A stretch of 64,000 nucleotides of DNA from Tritrichomonas musculus (GCA_039105265.1 JAPFFF010000009.1:992001-1056000); one strand, 5' to 3'. Positions 11,354 to 22,125 are shown, numbered from the stretch's first letter. Notes: a model not told the origin generated them from the sequence alone. Numbers and translations are program-made.

Positions 11354-12035
11354 AGGGGGATCAACCGCCAAAAAATTGTCAAATTTTTAAAGAGAGAGGA
11401 AAAATTTGAGTTTGGCTTTAAATAAATATGGGGATTTAAAGCGTAATAAAAATACATTTTATAAAAAATATTTTTATCTGATTTCAACTGTACATTCATA
11501 AATGGCGGACGAATGTATTTGTCATGACATGTCATATGAAAACTATATATATATTTTAATAAATAATGTGTTTTATTTTAATCCATATATTAAAAAATAA
11601 AGATTAATATAACCTTATTTTTTAAAAATTGTTTTTATTTAATTTCATCAATTCATTCATAAATGGCGGATAATGAAAGTTATCATGACATGTTATGCGA
11701 AAAAAAAAAATAAAACTTTAACTGTTATTCAAATAACAAGTCTTTTGTCTTTTTTATTAGCTTAATACATTGTACATGATATATTTTCATGTTCTACGAA
11801 TAATTTTTCCCAAAATATCCAATATATTGAAGATTTTAACTTTTGACGATTAAAAAAGGTCAAATTTATATCTTCAAATTAAAAGTGTCCGCCATTTGTG
11901 AATGTGCAGATGAATTTCAAAATAAAATATTTCAAATCAAAGCTTATGAAATGAAGAACAAAACTATCTATTTATTTTTTTAAAAAATTAAAATATTATT
12001 TTTCTGACATTTTTTTTGCAGTTGATCCCCCTATT
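11354..12035. mobile_element. MITE with GGGGGATCAAC ends and 9-bp target duplication
   Basis: Inverted ends AGGGGGATCAACCGCC (left) and GTTGATCCCCCTATT (right) extend imperfectly for about 30 bp. ATTAAATAT occurs directly outside both ends (11345-11353 and 12036-12044), a plausible 9-bp target duplication typical of MULEs. Inside are subterminal copies of CATTCATAAATGGCGGA at about 11493-11509 and 11653-11670, and an inverted related copy (GTCCGCCATTTGTGAATG) at 11887-11904. These could be transposase-binding sites (inference). There is no coding capacity. Confidence 0.65.
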
Positions 12036-12227
12036 ATTAAATATTTCATCGAATTTCATCAAATGTTGAAATAAATGTAATAAACAGCGATTACAAATTA
12101 TATTAAACATTGTTCATAATTTTATAAAATTTTTATTTTTTTAATGTGATTCAAAAAGTAATCGAAACATTTTTAAAAAGCGAACGATAATTTCATTAAA
12201 ACGATGAATAAACTAGATAAACAATTG

Positions 12228-12950
12228 CATGAAATTTTATAAAATATTTGTTGAAATTGCATAAAATATTTGTTGAAATTGCATAAAATACTTGTTGAAA
12301 TTGCATAAAATATTTGTTGAAATTGCATAAAATACTTGTTGAAATTGCATAAAATATTTGTTGAAATTGCATAAAATACTTGTTGAAATTACATAAAATA
12401 TTTGTTGAAATGTAATAAAATATTTGTTGAAATTACATAAAATATTTGTTGAAATTCCATAAAATACATGTTGAAATTTCATAAAATACTTGTTGAAATT
12501 GCATAAAATATTTGTTGAAATTGCATAAAATATTTGTTGAAATTAGATAAAATATTTGTTGAAATTGCATAAAATATTTGTTGAAATGTAATAAAATATT
12601 TGTTGAAATTGCATAAAATATTTGTTGAAATTGCATAAAATATTTGTTGAAATTGCATAAAATATTTGTTGAAATGTAATAAAATATTTGTTGAAATGTA
12701 ATAAAATATTTGTTGAAATTGCATAAAATATTTGTTGAAATGTAATAAAATATTTGTTGAAATGTAATAAAATATTTGTTGAAATTAGATAAAATATTTG
12801 TTGAAATTTTATAAAATAATTGTTGAAATGTAATAAAATATTTGTTGAAATGTAATAAAATATTTGTTGAAATGTAATAAAATATTTGTTGAAATTTTAT
12901 AAAATATTTATTGAAATTCCATAAAATATTTGATGTAATTTTATGAAATG
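12228..12950. repeat. 22-bp tandem repeat array (about 33 units)
   Basis: A regular head-to-tail array of 22-bp units of the type AAAATATTTGTTGAAATTGCAT and the variant AAAATATTTGTTGAAATGTAAT. Units degenerate at both ends. Since 22 is not a multiple of 3, the frame shifts with each unit. Open frames on the minus strand are periodic by-products and not genes. Confidence 0.9.
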
Positions 12951-13044
12951 GATGATTTCAATGTAATAAAAGACTTGGTGGAATTTCATTAAAAGGAATG
13001 GAAAATGTAATGAATAAAAAGTTAGAATGTAATTAAAATTTAGG

Positions 13045-13762
13045 GAAAATTCCATGAAATATTCATCTGTATTCCATAAAATATGATCCGAAATGACATA
13101 AAATATAATAAAAATTTGATTAAAATCTTTTGATGAAATGAGATTAAAAAAATTTTATGAAACTTTATGAAATATCTTCAAAATTTCATAAGATAATGAA
13201 TATAATATGATAAAAAAAGTAAATGAACTTGAGTAGACATCGATTGCAATCTTTTTAAAAAAATAATTTATTTAGGTCAATAAATTAACCTTATAAAATC
13301 AAATTATCGATTCATCATTTCATAGGCCTGTTATTCGCCGATTCTAAAGATCGATAATTGATTAAATTCTTGATATCGATAAATATATATGTTCTGATTC
13401 TCGAGATTGATTTCATATATTGAAAATTTTTTTTCACAGCTTTTTATATCAGTTTTTTCAAATTTAACTTTTTGATAAATACTTGATCGTAAAATAATCT
13501 CAAATATTTCATAAAAAAGAATGTATTTTTTGATTTTAATCTTAATATAAATATAAATATCAATACATTATATTATTTATTTTTAAATCATTTAAAATCA
13601 CCAATATCAATTATAAAGAAAGATAAATCAGTTTGAGATCTCGAGATCTAGGTAATTGATATCATATTTGTTATAATTATTTTCATATCGCATTTCATAT
13701 TTGATATCTGATATCTTGATAATCGATAATCTCGATATCAGATTATTAAACTAATAATTGAG
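13045..13762. repeat. segmental duplication, copy B, with truncated MITE copy 3
   Basis: Direct duplicate of 6793-7511. It includes the left end and body of the palindrome-rich element (from 13324, GGCCTGTTATT) but breaks off at ...AATTGAG (13762) before the right terminus. Immediately beyond lies a short piece of kinase-gene DNA. Confidence 0.8.
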
Positions 13763-13824
13763 CTATAATATTTCTATAAAAATTATAATTTTCTTTGTTA
13801 TAAAGTAACTTATAGAACGTTTAT

Positions 13825-13866
13825 TGGCGTCATCAATTTCGAGATACCAAAGTCACTGATTTTGAT
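13825..13866 (-). pseudogene. 42-bp fragment of the kinase gene
   Basis: Forty-one of 42 bases match 10139-10180, the stretch of the kinase gene coding KISDFGISKLMTP (DFG region), in the same orientation. It is too short to be functional. It lies between the truncated MITE copy 3 and a decayed Sel1-like gene, so it marks a local rearrangement that moved kinase DNA here, or a second largely lost kinase copy. Confidence 0.6.
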
Positions 13867-16480
13867 GATAAAGAACAAGTAGAAGATGATGATAAAATGC
13901 TTTCTTACTACAAAAAATATTAAAGTTTCTCTATTCAATATCGTTTTAAGAAATATTTTACAGTCTATAAATCTTTTTGAATTGGTTGACTCACTATATT
14001 CCTACTATTGGTGCTTCTTCAATTTCAATAAAAAATTGATGAATTTGAAGAAGATGAACTACCAACTTCAACGAATTGTTTAGATTTAAATGAAGAAAGA
14101 ATTGATTCCAATGATTTTGAAAAAGATAAAAGAAACGATAGTTCTTTCATGAGTAATAAAGAGAATTCATGTACAGATACTAATTTTATATAGTAACGTA
14201 ATTTTTTATCGTAACGTAATTTTTTTTTTTAGAAAAATTTTAAAATATAAAAATCCAATTTTCTAAATATGTATTGAATATAATTTATTATAAATTATAT
14301 TCATATATTTGTTACATAATAAGTAATATATCGTATCATAATAAATATGAGATTCTTCCATATTGAGTGAGTTTTTCATTAAATTAATCAAAAAAATAAA
14401 AAAGAATTATTTCGTGATACATCGAATTACCTTTCAATTTAAACAAATATATGGCATCTATATGCAATAGCGCTTAATATTTCTTCATAGTGATTAATTG
14501 TAAAACTATTCGATTGTGATAAAATAGAACAAAACAAAATTGAACGACCGTTTAAAATTATATTAAAAAAAAATGTATCTTTTTAGCAAGCTTAAGTTAT
14601 TAAAATCCATTGATATTTTAATATATATAACCCATATTATAAATAAGTTTGCCTCCGGATTAAATTCCATTATTTATGTTTTCTTTCTTATGAAAATTAT
14701 TGATTATTTGTTTTTTATATTTCTCTAATAAAGATACCTTAGTAATTTTTATAATAATCAGTATTATCTTCAATCATTCGGTATTAATTGCATAAAACAG
14801 CTTATATATTTCTAAAAATTCATGAAAATAATATTTTGTAAATGAGATATTCGTATTTTGATTGAAACATGAAAACTTTTTTATTTATTATTTTCGAAGA
14901 GAATTTTATATATCAAATGTTTTAGGCTAATATTTAGATATTAAAGACTCTTTGGGAAACTTTTATTCCTTTTTCAATCATACTTTTTTTAAAAAAAGAA
15001 TTATTTATTTAATATTTCATTTTTCATAAAATTAACTCAATAACGCAAATTAAAACATTTATTACCGCATTTATTTGTCTCTATCAATGTTTTAAATCTA
15101 TTTGTTTTCTGAAAATAGTAAACAAAATTTTGGCGAAAATTAGAATTTTAAACTTTTCGCAGTTGTTCGAACAATCTAACTTTTTTTATTCTCATACCTA
15201 TTCTTCCATGATCTAATTATTAATATTATTGATAGTTCACTCTCACCTATTATAACATATTTAAGATTTTGGAAAAATACCTATAGGTGATCACCTTGAA
15301 TTTGATTCTATATTTGAAAAATATACTTAATTCAACGATCTTCTTGAATTCAAAAGTAAATGTTAGAGTTATAAATGTATTGCATTATGTCTATAAATCT
15401 AAAAATATGGTATTCTTTTAAATTTAATAAGGATTGTTCATAGAAATACGATATTTTATTTTTTATATAATTTTAAACGGTCCTTCAATTTTGTTTTGTT
15501 CTATTTTATCACAATCGAATAGTTTTACAATTATTCACTATGAAGAAATATTAAGCGCTATTGCATATAGATGCTATATATTTGTTTAAATTGAAAGGTA
15601 ATTCGATGTATCACGAAATAATTCTTTTTTATTTTTTTGATTAATTTAATGAAAAACTCACTCAATATGGAAGAATCTCATATTTATTATGATACGATAT
15701 ATTACTTATTATGTAACAAATATATGGATATAATTTATAATAAATTATCTTCAATACATATTTAGAAAATTGGATTTTTATACTTTAAAATTTTTCTAAA
15801 AAAATAACGTTACGATAAAAAATTACGTTACGATATAAAATTAGTATCTGTATAAGAAATGAAGATGCAAAACTGAAAAAATAATTTTTGTTATGATTCA
15901 ACAGATTTAAAGCAAAAAATTGTCGAGAAAGAAAAGATTGAAGAAATGATTGATCCAGCTGATCAAGAATCGTCATATGAACGTTTTTTAAAAGGAAAGA
16001 ACATGATCGAAGGAGTCAATGAAATAGAGCAGGATATCGATGGAGGAATAGAATTATTAAAAAAATTCAATTAATGAAAATTGTTTAGATGCTTTGATTT
16101 ATTATTGCAGGTTACTTGTAAGCGGGAATATAATTCCAAGAAACATTCAGATGTTTTGCTTTTATATGGGAAAGTGTTACTACGGGAAAAACAATTTACT
16201 AAAGCAAAGAAAATGATTAAAAAGAGTGTTAAAAAGGAAAATAGTAAAGCAATGTTCGAATATGGCAAATTACTTTATTGTGGCAAAGAAGTATTTTCGC
16301 CTTTCTCATGAAAAAGGATTTGAGAAAAGTAAAAAATTCTTGATTTCTTATGTGGAAATGACTGGTTCAAATGGTTTTGATGCATTAGAAGATGAAATTC
16401 AGTTATTATTCATATCACAGATGATAAAAAATGCATCTTTTGTAAAGCCAAATTGTTTTACTTAAAAGATTTATTTAGCT
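13867..16480 (+). pseudogene. decayed Sel1/TPR-like repeat gene, split by a TIR element
   Basis: Plus-strand protein-like fragments flank the element at 14174-15850. Upstream reads EDELPTSTNCLDLNEERIDS. Downstream reads KEKIEEMIDPADQESSYERF and then EQDIDGGIELLKKF. Further on, in other frames, are DVLLLYGKVLLREKQFTKAK, KAMFEYGKLLYCGK and KKYFRLSHEKGFEKSKKFL. The last pieces have the alternating A/L/G/Y pattern of Sel1-like repeats. Stops and at least two frameshifts (around 16070-16130 and 16285) break the frame. A Sel1-like adaptor, in trichomonads often fused to kinases, is a reasonable guess for the ancestor. Confidence 0.5.
14174..15850. mobile_element. 1.68-kb TIR element with about 400-bp inverted repeats and TA duplication
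   Basis: The ends are CAGATACTAATTTTATAT and its complement, flanked by TA on each side (14172-14173 and 15851-15852). The inverted repeats are long (14174 to about 14570, and about 15455 to 15850) with scattered mismatches. Near the termini the left arm carries GTAACGTAATTTTTTATCG-type direct repeats. The interior has no transposase motif on either strand. TA duplication and CAG-starting ends suggest a Tc1/mariner-mobilised, non-autonomous element (inference). It sits inside a decayed Sel1-like gene. Confidence 0.8.
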
Positions 16481-16629
16481 CTAGAGACTTTCAAAATGTT
16501 TTGAAGAAATTTAGAACAACAATCCAAGTTACATACCCATCTGAAATCTTTGAAAAAATTAAATCTATTATCATAAAAAAATAGGAAGATATGCATAAAG
16601 GAAAATAATATATATATGTCTTATTTTCC

Positions 16630-17008
16630 GTCATTTACGATGATTCAGCAAATGTCATCGGAGATTATGCATTCAATAATTGCAATACTCTACAAGAAAA
16701 TGGAATCCCTCAATCTATAATTGAGATAGGAAGATATGCATTTTATGAAAAATAAATATTCCTCCTTTGATAACTGAAATAAAAGAATATACATTCTCCA
16801 AATGCCGTTCTTTGGTTGAAATTACAATTCCTTCATCTGTAACTTCAATTGGAGATTCAGCTTTCAGTGAGTGCTCATCATTGACACAAATAACAAATCC
16901 TTCTTGTGTTTCTGTTTCAATCAATAAAAGTAAACCATTGACGCAAAAATCAACCATTTCATCCAAAACTTCAAATGCTCACTCTGCCCAAGGAATCAGA
17001 TTGAACAC
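16630..17008 (+). pseudogene. BspA-like leucine-rich repeat (LRR_5) fragment
   Basis: Two adjoining frames give tandem BspA-type repeats: SANVIGDYAFNNCNTLQENG then IPQSIIEIGRYAF, and in the next frame INIPPLITEIKEYTFSKC, RSLVEITIPSSVTSIGDSAF and SECSSLTQI. The period of about 23 residues with IPSSVTSIGDSAF is diagnostic of the family, which in trichomonads forms large surface proteins. A frameshift or stop near 16755 separates the two parts, and there is no start codon in the second frame. From about 16900 the frame stays open straight into the 21-bp array. Confidence 0.75.
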
Positions 17009-17009
17009 A

Positions 17010-19530
17010 AAAATTATCACTTTTGTAACAGAAATCATCACTTTTGTAACAGAAATCATCACTTTTGTAACAGAAATTATCACTTTTGCAACAGAAATCA
17101 TCACTTTTGTAACAGAAATCATCACTTTTGTAACAGAAATTATCACTTTTGTAACAGAAATTATCACTTTTGTAACAGAAATCATCACTTTTGTAACAGA
17201 AATTATCACTTTTGTAACAGAAATCATCACTTTTGTAACAGAAATCATCACTTTTGTAACAGAAATTATCACTTTTGTAACAGAAATCATCACTTTTGCA
17301 ACAGAAATCATCACTTTTGTAACAGAAATTATCACTTTTGTAACAGAAATCATCACTTTTGTAACAGAAATCATCACTTTTGTAACAGAAATCATCACTT
17401 TTGTAACAGAAATCATCACTTTTGCAACAGAAATCATCACTTTTGCAACAGAAATCATCACTTTTGTAACAGAAATCATCACTTTTGCAACAGAAATCAT
17501 CACTTTTGCAACAGAAATCATCACTTTTGTAACAGAAATCATCACTTTTGTAACAGAAATTATCACTTTTGTAACAGAAATCATCACTTTTGTAACAGAA
17601 ATTATCACTTTTGTAACAGAAATCATCACTTTTGCAACAGAAATTATCACTTTTGTAACAGAAATTATCACTTTTGTAACAGAAATCATCACTTTTGTAA
17701 CAGAAATTATCACTTTTGTAACAGAAATCATCACTTTTGCAACAGAAATTATCACTTTTGTAACAGAAATTATCACTTTTGTAACAGAAATCATCACTTT
17801 TGTAACAGAAATTATCACTTTTGTAACAGAAATCATCACTTTTGTAACAGAAATTATCACTTTTGCAACAGAAATTATCACTTTTGCAACAGAAATTATC
17901 ACTTTTGCAACAGAAATTATCACTTTTGCAACAGAAATTATCACTTTTGTAACAGAAATTATCACTTTTGCAACAGAAATCATCACTTTTGCAACAGAAA
18001 TTATCACTTTTGTAACAGAAATTATCACTTTTGTAACAGAAATCATCACTTTTGTAACAGAAATTATCACTTTTGTAACAGAAATCATCACTTTTATAAC
18101 AGAAATCATCACTTTTGTAACAGAAATTATCACTTTTGTAACAGAAATCATCACTTTTGCAACAGAAATTATCACTTTTGTAACAGAAATTATCACTTTT
18201 GTAACAGAAATTATCACTTTTGTAACAGAAATCATCACTTTTGTAACAGAAATTATCACTTTTGTAACAGAAATCATCACTTTTGTAACAGAAATTATCA
18301 CTTTTGCAACAGAAATTATCACTTTTGCAACAGAAATTATCACTTTTGCAACAGAAATTATCACTTTTGCAACAGAAATCATCACTTTTGTAACAGAAAT
18401 TATCACTTTTGCAACAGAAATCATCACTTTTGCAACAGAAATTATCACTTTTGTAACAGAAATTATCACTTTTGTAACAGAAATCATCACTTTTGTAACA
18501 GAAATTATCACTTTTGTAACAGAAATTATCACTTTTATAACAGAAATCATCACTTTTGTAACAGAAATTATCACTTTTGCAACAGAAATTATCACTTTTG
18601 CAACAGAAATTATCACTTTTGCAACAGAAATTATCACTTTTGCAACAGAAATTATCACTTTTGCAACAGAAATTATCACTTTTGCAACAGAAATTATCAC
18701 TTTTGCAACAGAAATTATCACTTTTGTAACAGAAATTATCACTTTTGTAACAGAAATCATCACTTTTGCAACAGAAATTATCACTTTTGTAACAGAAATC
18801 ATCACTTTTGTAACAGAAATTATCACTTTTGTAACAGAAATCATCACTTTTGTAACAGAAATTATCACTTTTGCAACAGAAATTATCACTTTTGCAACAG
18901 AAATTATCACTTTTGCAACAGAAATTATCACTTTTGCAACAGAAATTATCACTTTTGCAACAGAAATTATCACTTTTGTAACAGAAATTATCACTTTTGT
19001 AACAGAAATCATCACTTTTGCAACAGAAATTATCACTTTTGTAACAGAAATCATCACTTTTGTAACAGAAATTATCACTTTTGTAACAGAAATCATCACT
19101 TTTGTAACAGAAATTATCACTTTTGCAACAGAAATTATCACTTTTGCAACAGAAATTATCACTTTTGCAACAGAAATTATCACTTTTGCAACAGAAATCA
19201 TCACTTTTGTAACAGAAATCATCACTTTTGTAACAGAAATTATCACTTTTGCAACAGAAATTATCACTTTTGCAACAGAAATTATCACTTTTGCAACAGA
19301 AATTATCACTTTTGCAACAGAAATTATCACTTTTGCAACAGAAATTATCACTTTTGCAACAGAAATTATCACTTTTGCAACAGAAATTATCACTTTTGCA
19401 ACAGAAATTATCACTTTTGCAACAGAAATTATCACTTTTGTAACAGAAATCATCACTTTTGTAACAGAAATCATCACTTTTGTAACAGAAATCATCACTT
19501 TTGTAACAGAAATCATCACTTTCGTAATGG
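17010..19530 (+). repeat. 2.5-kb minisatellite of 21-bp units (about 120 copies)
   Basis: About 120 head-to-tail 21-bp units, consensus ATCACTTTTGTAACAGAAATT. Two positions vary: T/C in GTAAC/GCAAC, and the final T/C of ATT/ATC. Because 21 is a multiple of 3, the array is open in frame with the preceding BspA-like fragment (repeat peptide EIITFVT or EIITFAT) and also on the opposite strand. Blocks of variant order recur, so larger blocks were duplicated. Whether the protein is made is doubtful, since the upstream BspA frame is broken. The opposite-strand open frame is a by-product. Confidence 0.95.
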
Positions 19531-19646
19531 AAAACAAAAAAACATATGAAAATTTAAAGCATTTCAAATATTTTTATAGATTTTACTATAATAATAATTC
19601 GTGTGGTCACAGATTTCATTTTTATGAAAAAAATTCGGTAGATTGA
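19531..19646 (+). pseudogene. C-terminal tail downstream of the 21-bp array
   Basis: The frame continuing out of the array runs about 38 codons (MENKKTYENLKHFKYFYRF...) to a stop at 19646. It has no recognisable family and is AT-rich, so it is probably just read-through of non-coding DNA. Confidence 0.3.
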
Positions 19647-19856
19647 TCAACTATTAAATAATATTTTATGTTTTAAAGTTTTCGAATTTATCATATATAT
19701 GAACAATTTACTAAATAAATTATACAAGTTTGCTGTTTATATTAAATTTTTTTTGAAGAAAAGATTATTATATATTGCTTAATTTTGTTGATGAATTTTT
19801 TTTGAATGAACCTTCATTTTCTATTAAATAAATGTTATTAATTATAAAATCACAAA

Positions 19857-20995
19857 GGGGAACTTTTTTTAGCCCCCAAAAATTGAAAGGAAAAATGGGG
19901 GAAAAAATGTAAAAAAGTGTTTTTTAGCCCCCACTTTTTTGATAACTTTTTCAATTGAAAATAATCGTAAATTTAATTTAAAAAAAGAGCAAAAAAAGCA
20001 TATTAAAATAAAATAAATGCAAAAAAAAGGAAGTTATGTGTTAAAAAACATATAAAGATAAAAATAAAACGAAAAATTCTAAAAAACATCAATAATTCTT
20101 GATGATTACTCTATTAAGATAAACTATTTAATGATAGATAGAATAAAAAGGGAAAGAATCATTAACTCATACTGGAAATTATATATTATCTCAAAAAAAG
20201 CCATAAAGCTGGTGTTTATATTAACATGAATAAATTATTATATTTCATATTCATTATAAAAATATGAAAGTATAATGTCTGGTTTAAGTTTAAGATCATT
20301 TTGGGCAAAAAGAAAATGCTGCTGCGTTAAATAATTAAATTAAAATTGATACTAAATAAGAATTAGGGTGTTTCTTTTATTACCAAAAATTTTGTGAGAA
20401 TATATGGTTGTAATATAAACTTTTTGAAAAGACTCTGACCATATAAACTATCAAAAATATATAAAAAAAATCGTTTAGTAAAAGCAAAATAAAGTCGTTT
20501 AGTTTTTTTTAATAAACAACAAAAATAATTAAAAATAGAGAAATTCTTTGGTGAATAAAATAATAAACGATATTCGAAAATAATTACACATATATAACCA
20601 AAAACGCAAGAAAAATTTTTAGAATATATAATCTTTGATTAAACAAAACATTATATATAGAGAAAATATTATAAATAAAACCTTTAATCATTTTATTTCT
20701 ATCAAATTCAAGAGATAAGATGTCCTTTTTACCTATAAATAGAGATAAATAATAATATCCTTTTTTATTTTCAACCAATTCTATTTATTTATTTAGTAAT
20801 ATGCATAAAGGAGCAACAAAGAAAAAATATTTTGGGAAATACTTGCGAAATGTAAAGTCTATGGGATGAAAAACACTTATGAATAAAAAAAATTGGGGGC
20901 TAAAAATACAACTTTCAATAAAAAAAAAACAAAAAATCATTTAGCCCCCAAAAAGAAATGTGATATGAAAAATGGGGGCTAGAATGCATTTTCCC
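19857..20995. mobile_element. MULE-type non-autonomous TIR element, 1.14 kb
   Basis: It starts GGGGAAC and ends TTTTCCC, flanked by a perfect 9-bp direct repeat AATCACAAA (19848-19856 and 20996-21004). Both termini carry repeated AGCCCCCA / TGGGGGCTA motifs, two per end. The interior is AT-rich without coding signal. The 9-bp duplication matches Mutator-like elements. The termini differ from those of the two autonomous MULEs, so it belongs to a different family. Confidence 0.8.
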
Positions 20996-21174
20996 AATCA
21001 CAAATTTTTATTGTAAAATTCATAATTTCATCATAATTTCATATTTTCCATAACAAAAGTGAAAATTTCAGTAACAAAAGAAGATAAAAAAGTGAAACAG
21101 GTGAATATAAAATGAAGAATTGCATTTTTTTTTTTTTATTCACTTTTATTAAGGAAATTAGATTATTCGAATTA

Positions 21175-21858
21175 TCACATTCGATATTCTTTTTCCCTTA
21201 TATCGTAAATTGAACAAACAGGAATGTTTTGATGATGCACTTCTTCAATTTGAATGCAGCAAATAACATCAAAAAGACGTCCATTAACTCTCTTTTGAAT
21301 TTCATTTCGAAGGTTATAATCATCCAAATGATCAGTTTTCCTTCTCCAGCTATAAACATCAGTATTAAGAATTAGTTTAGCAATGCCTTGATCTGGTGCT
21401 TTAACAACAAAAACAAATCTTCCAGTATAATCACTTAATGTGACTGAAAAACGAAACATGCTATCTGGATATGTAATTAGAATATGCTGTGGATGAAAAG
21501 GATTTGAACAATTATAAAAATTCCTATTTTTTTCAACTTTATGCATATAACAATGAGGACATGTCTCGTAATAGAGAACCGGCCTTTTTTTATTTTGCTC
21601 CGGATCTCTTCTATTTGGATAGTCAGGAACCAAATTTAGATTATAATAATGACTGTATCTATTTATTTCATCAATTGTAACATTTTTAATCTCAAAATAA
21701 TTCCAATGTCCTATATATTTATATCTTGGAATCATTTGATTTAATGTGATTTGCTTAGGTCCAAATGGAACCATTTGATAAGGTACAAAATCATTTCTCT
21801 GAGCGTCTTCACGATTTGGCAAGGCAGTCTGATTTATATTATTCCAATTCAAGGACAT
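21175..21858 (-). CDS. RPA1-like zinc-ribbon/OB-fold single-strand DNA-binding protein
   Basis: A 227-aa ORF with ATG start. Residues about 95-165 resemble the C-terminal DNA-binding domain (DBD-C) of replication protein A large subunits. A zinc ribbon is formed by C100-x2-C103 and C117-x4-H122 (YETCPHCYMHKV...NCSNPFH), followed by strands including FSVTLSDYTGRFVFVVKAPD, the D-x-TG turn typical of RPA OB folds. Full RPA1 is about 600 residues, so this is a short, one-domain relative. Its role may be DNA replication or repair, or it may derive from a mobile element, since Helitron-like elements often carry RPA genes. It lies between a TIR element ending at 20995 and the MULE starting at 21930. 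No helicase or Rep-like partner is seen nearby. Confidence 0.6.
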   Translation of the reverse strand: MSLNWNNINQTALPNREDAQRNDFVPYQMVPFGPKQITLNQMIPRYKYIGHWNYFEIKNVTIDEINRYSHYYNLNLVPDYPNRRDPEQNKKRPVLYYETCPHCYMHKVEKNRNFYNCSNPFHPQHILITYPDSMFRFSVTLSDYTGRFVFVVKAPDQGIAKLILNTDVYSWRRKTDHLDDYNLRNEIQKRVNGRLFDVICCIQIEEVHHQNIPVCSIYDIREKEYRM

Positions 21859-21890
21859 TTTGCAATATTTTATTGAACTTGCAATATTAA

Positions 21891-21897
21891 AAAATGA
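21891..21897 (-). promoter_or_regulatory. Inr-like motif TCATTTT for the RPA-like gene
   Basis: TCATTTT on the minus strand fits the trichomonad initiator consensus (TCA, pyrimidine, W, pyrimidine) and lies about 37 nt upstream of the ATG at 21858. The motif is simple and could occur by chance in this AT-rich DNA. Confidence 0.3.
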
Positions 21898-21920
21898 AAT
21901 TATTTCACGCTGAAGTAATA

Positions 21921-21929
21921 TTTAATTTT
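21921..21929. repeat. 9-bp target duplication half (TTTAATTTT) left of MULE 1
   Basis: TTTAATTTT abuts the left end of MULE 1. Its partner is not at the right end of MULE 1. It is the reverse complement AAAATTAAA at 33955-33963, left of MULE 2. See the inversion finding. Confidence 0.8.
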
Positions 21930-22125
21930 GGCGAAGTGACAAACTATAGAAAAAGTTACACCATTTTTTTCTGAGGAAAATTCGTTATTCTGACTTTTTG
22001 AGTTAATTGAGAAGGCATACAAAAAGTTCTAAAATTTTCTTGTAAAGTTTTGAAAAAGTTCACTAAGATAAAACCATGAAAAAGCGCCATTTTTATAGAA
22101 CTAAACCAATCAAAGAAACCGAGAT

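Noticed and set aside
12237-12724. Overlapping minus-strand frames reading QFQQIFYAISTNIL-type repeats
   Set aside because: Created by the 22-bp array cycling through all three frames every 66 bp; not genes.
12228-12950. CRISPR-like array
   Set aside because: Units are contiguous 22-bp tandem repeats with no unique spacers.
16979-19567. 862-codon open frame on the minus strand across the 21-bp array
   Set aside because: It is a by-product of a stop-free 21-bp unit. No start context or domain, and the plus-strand frame is the one continuous with BspA-like sequence.
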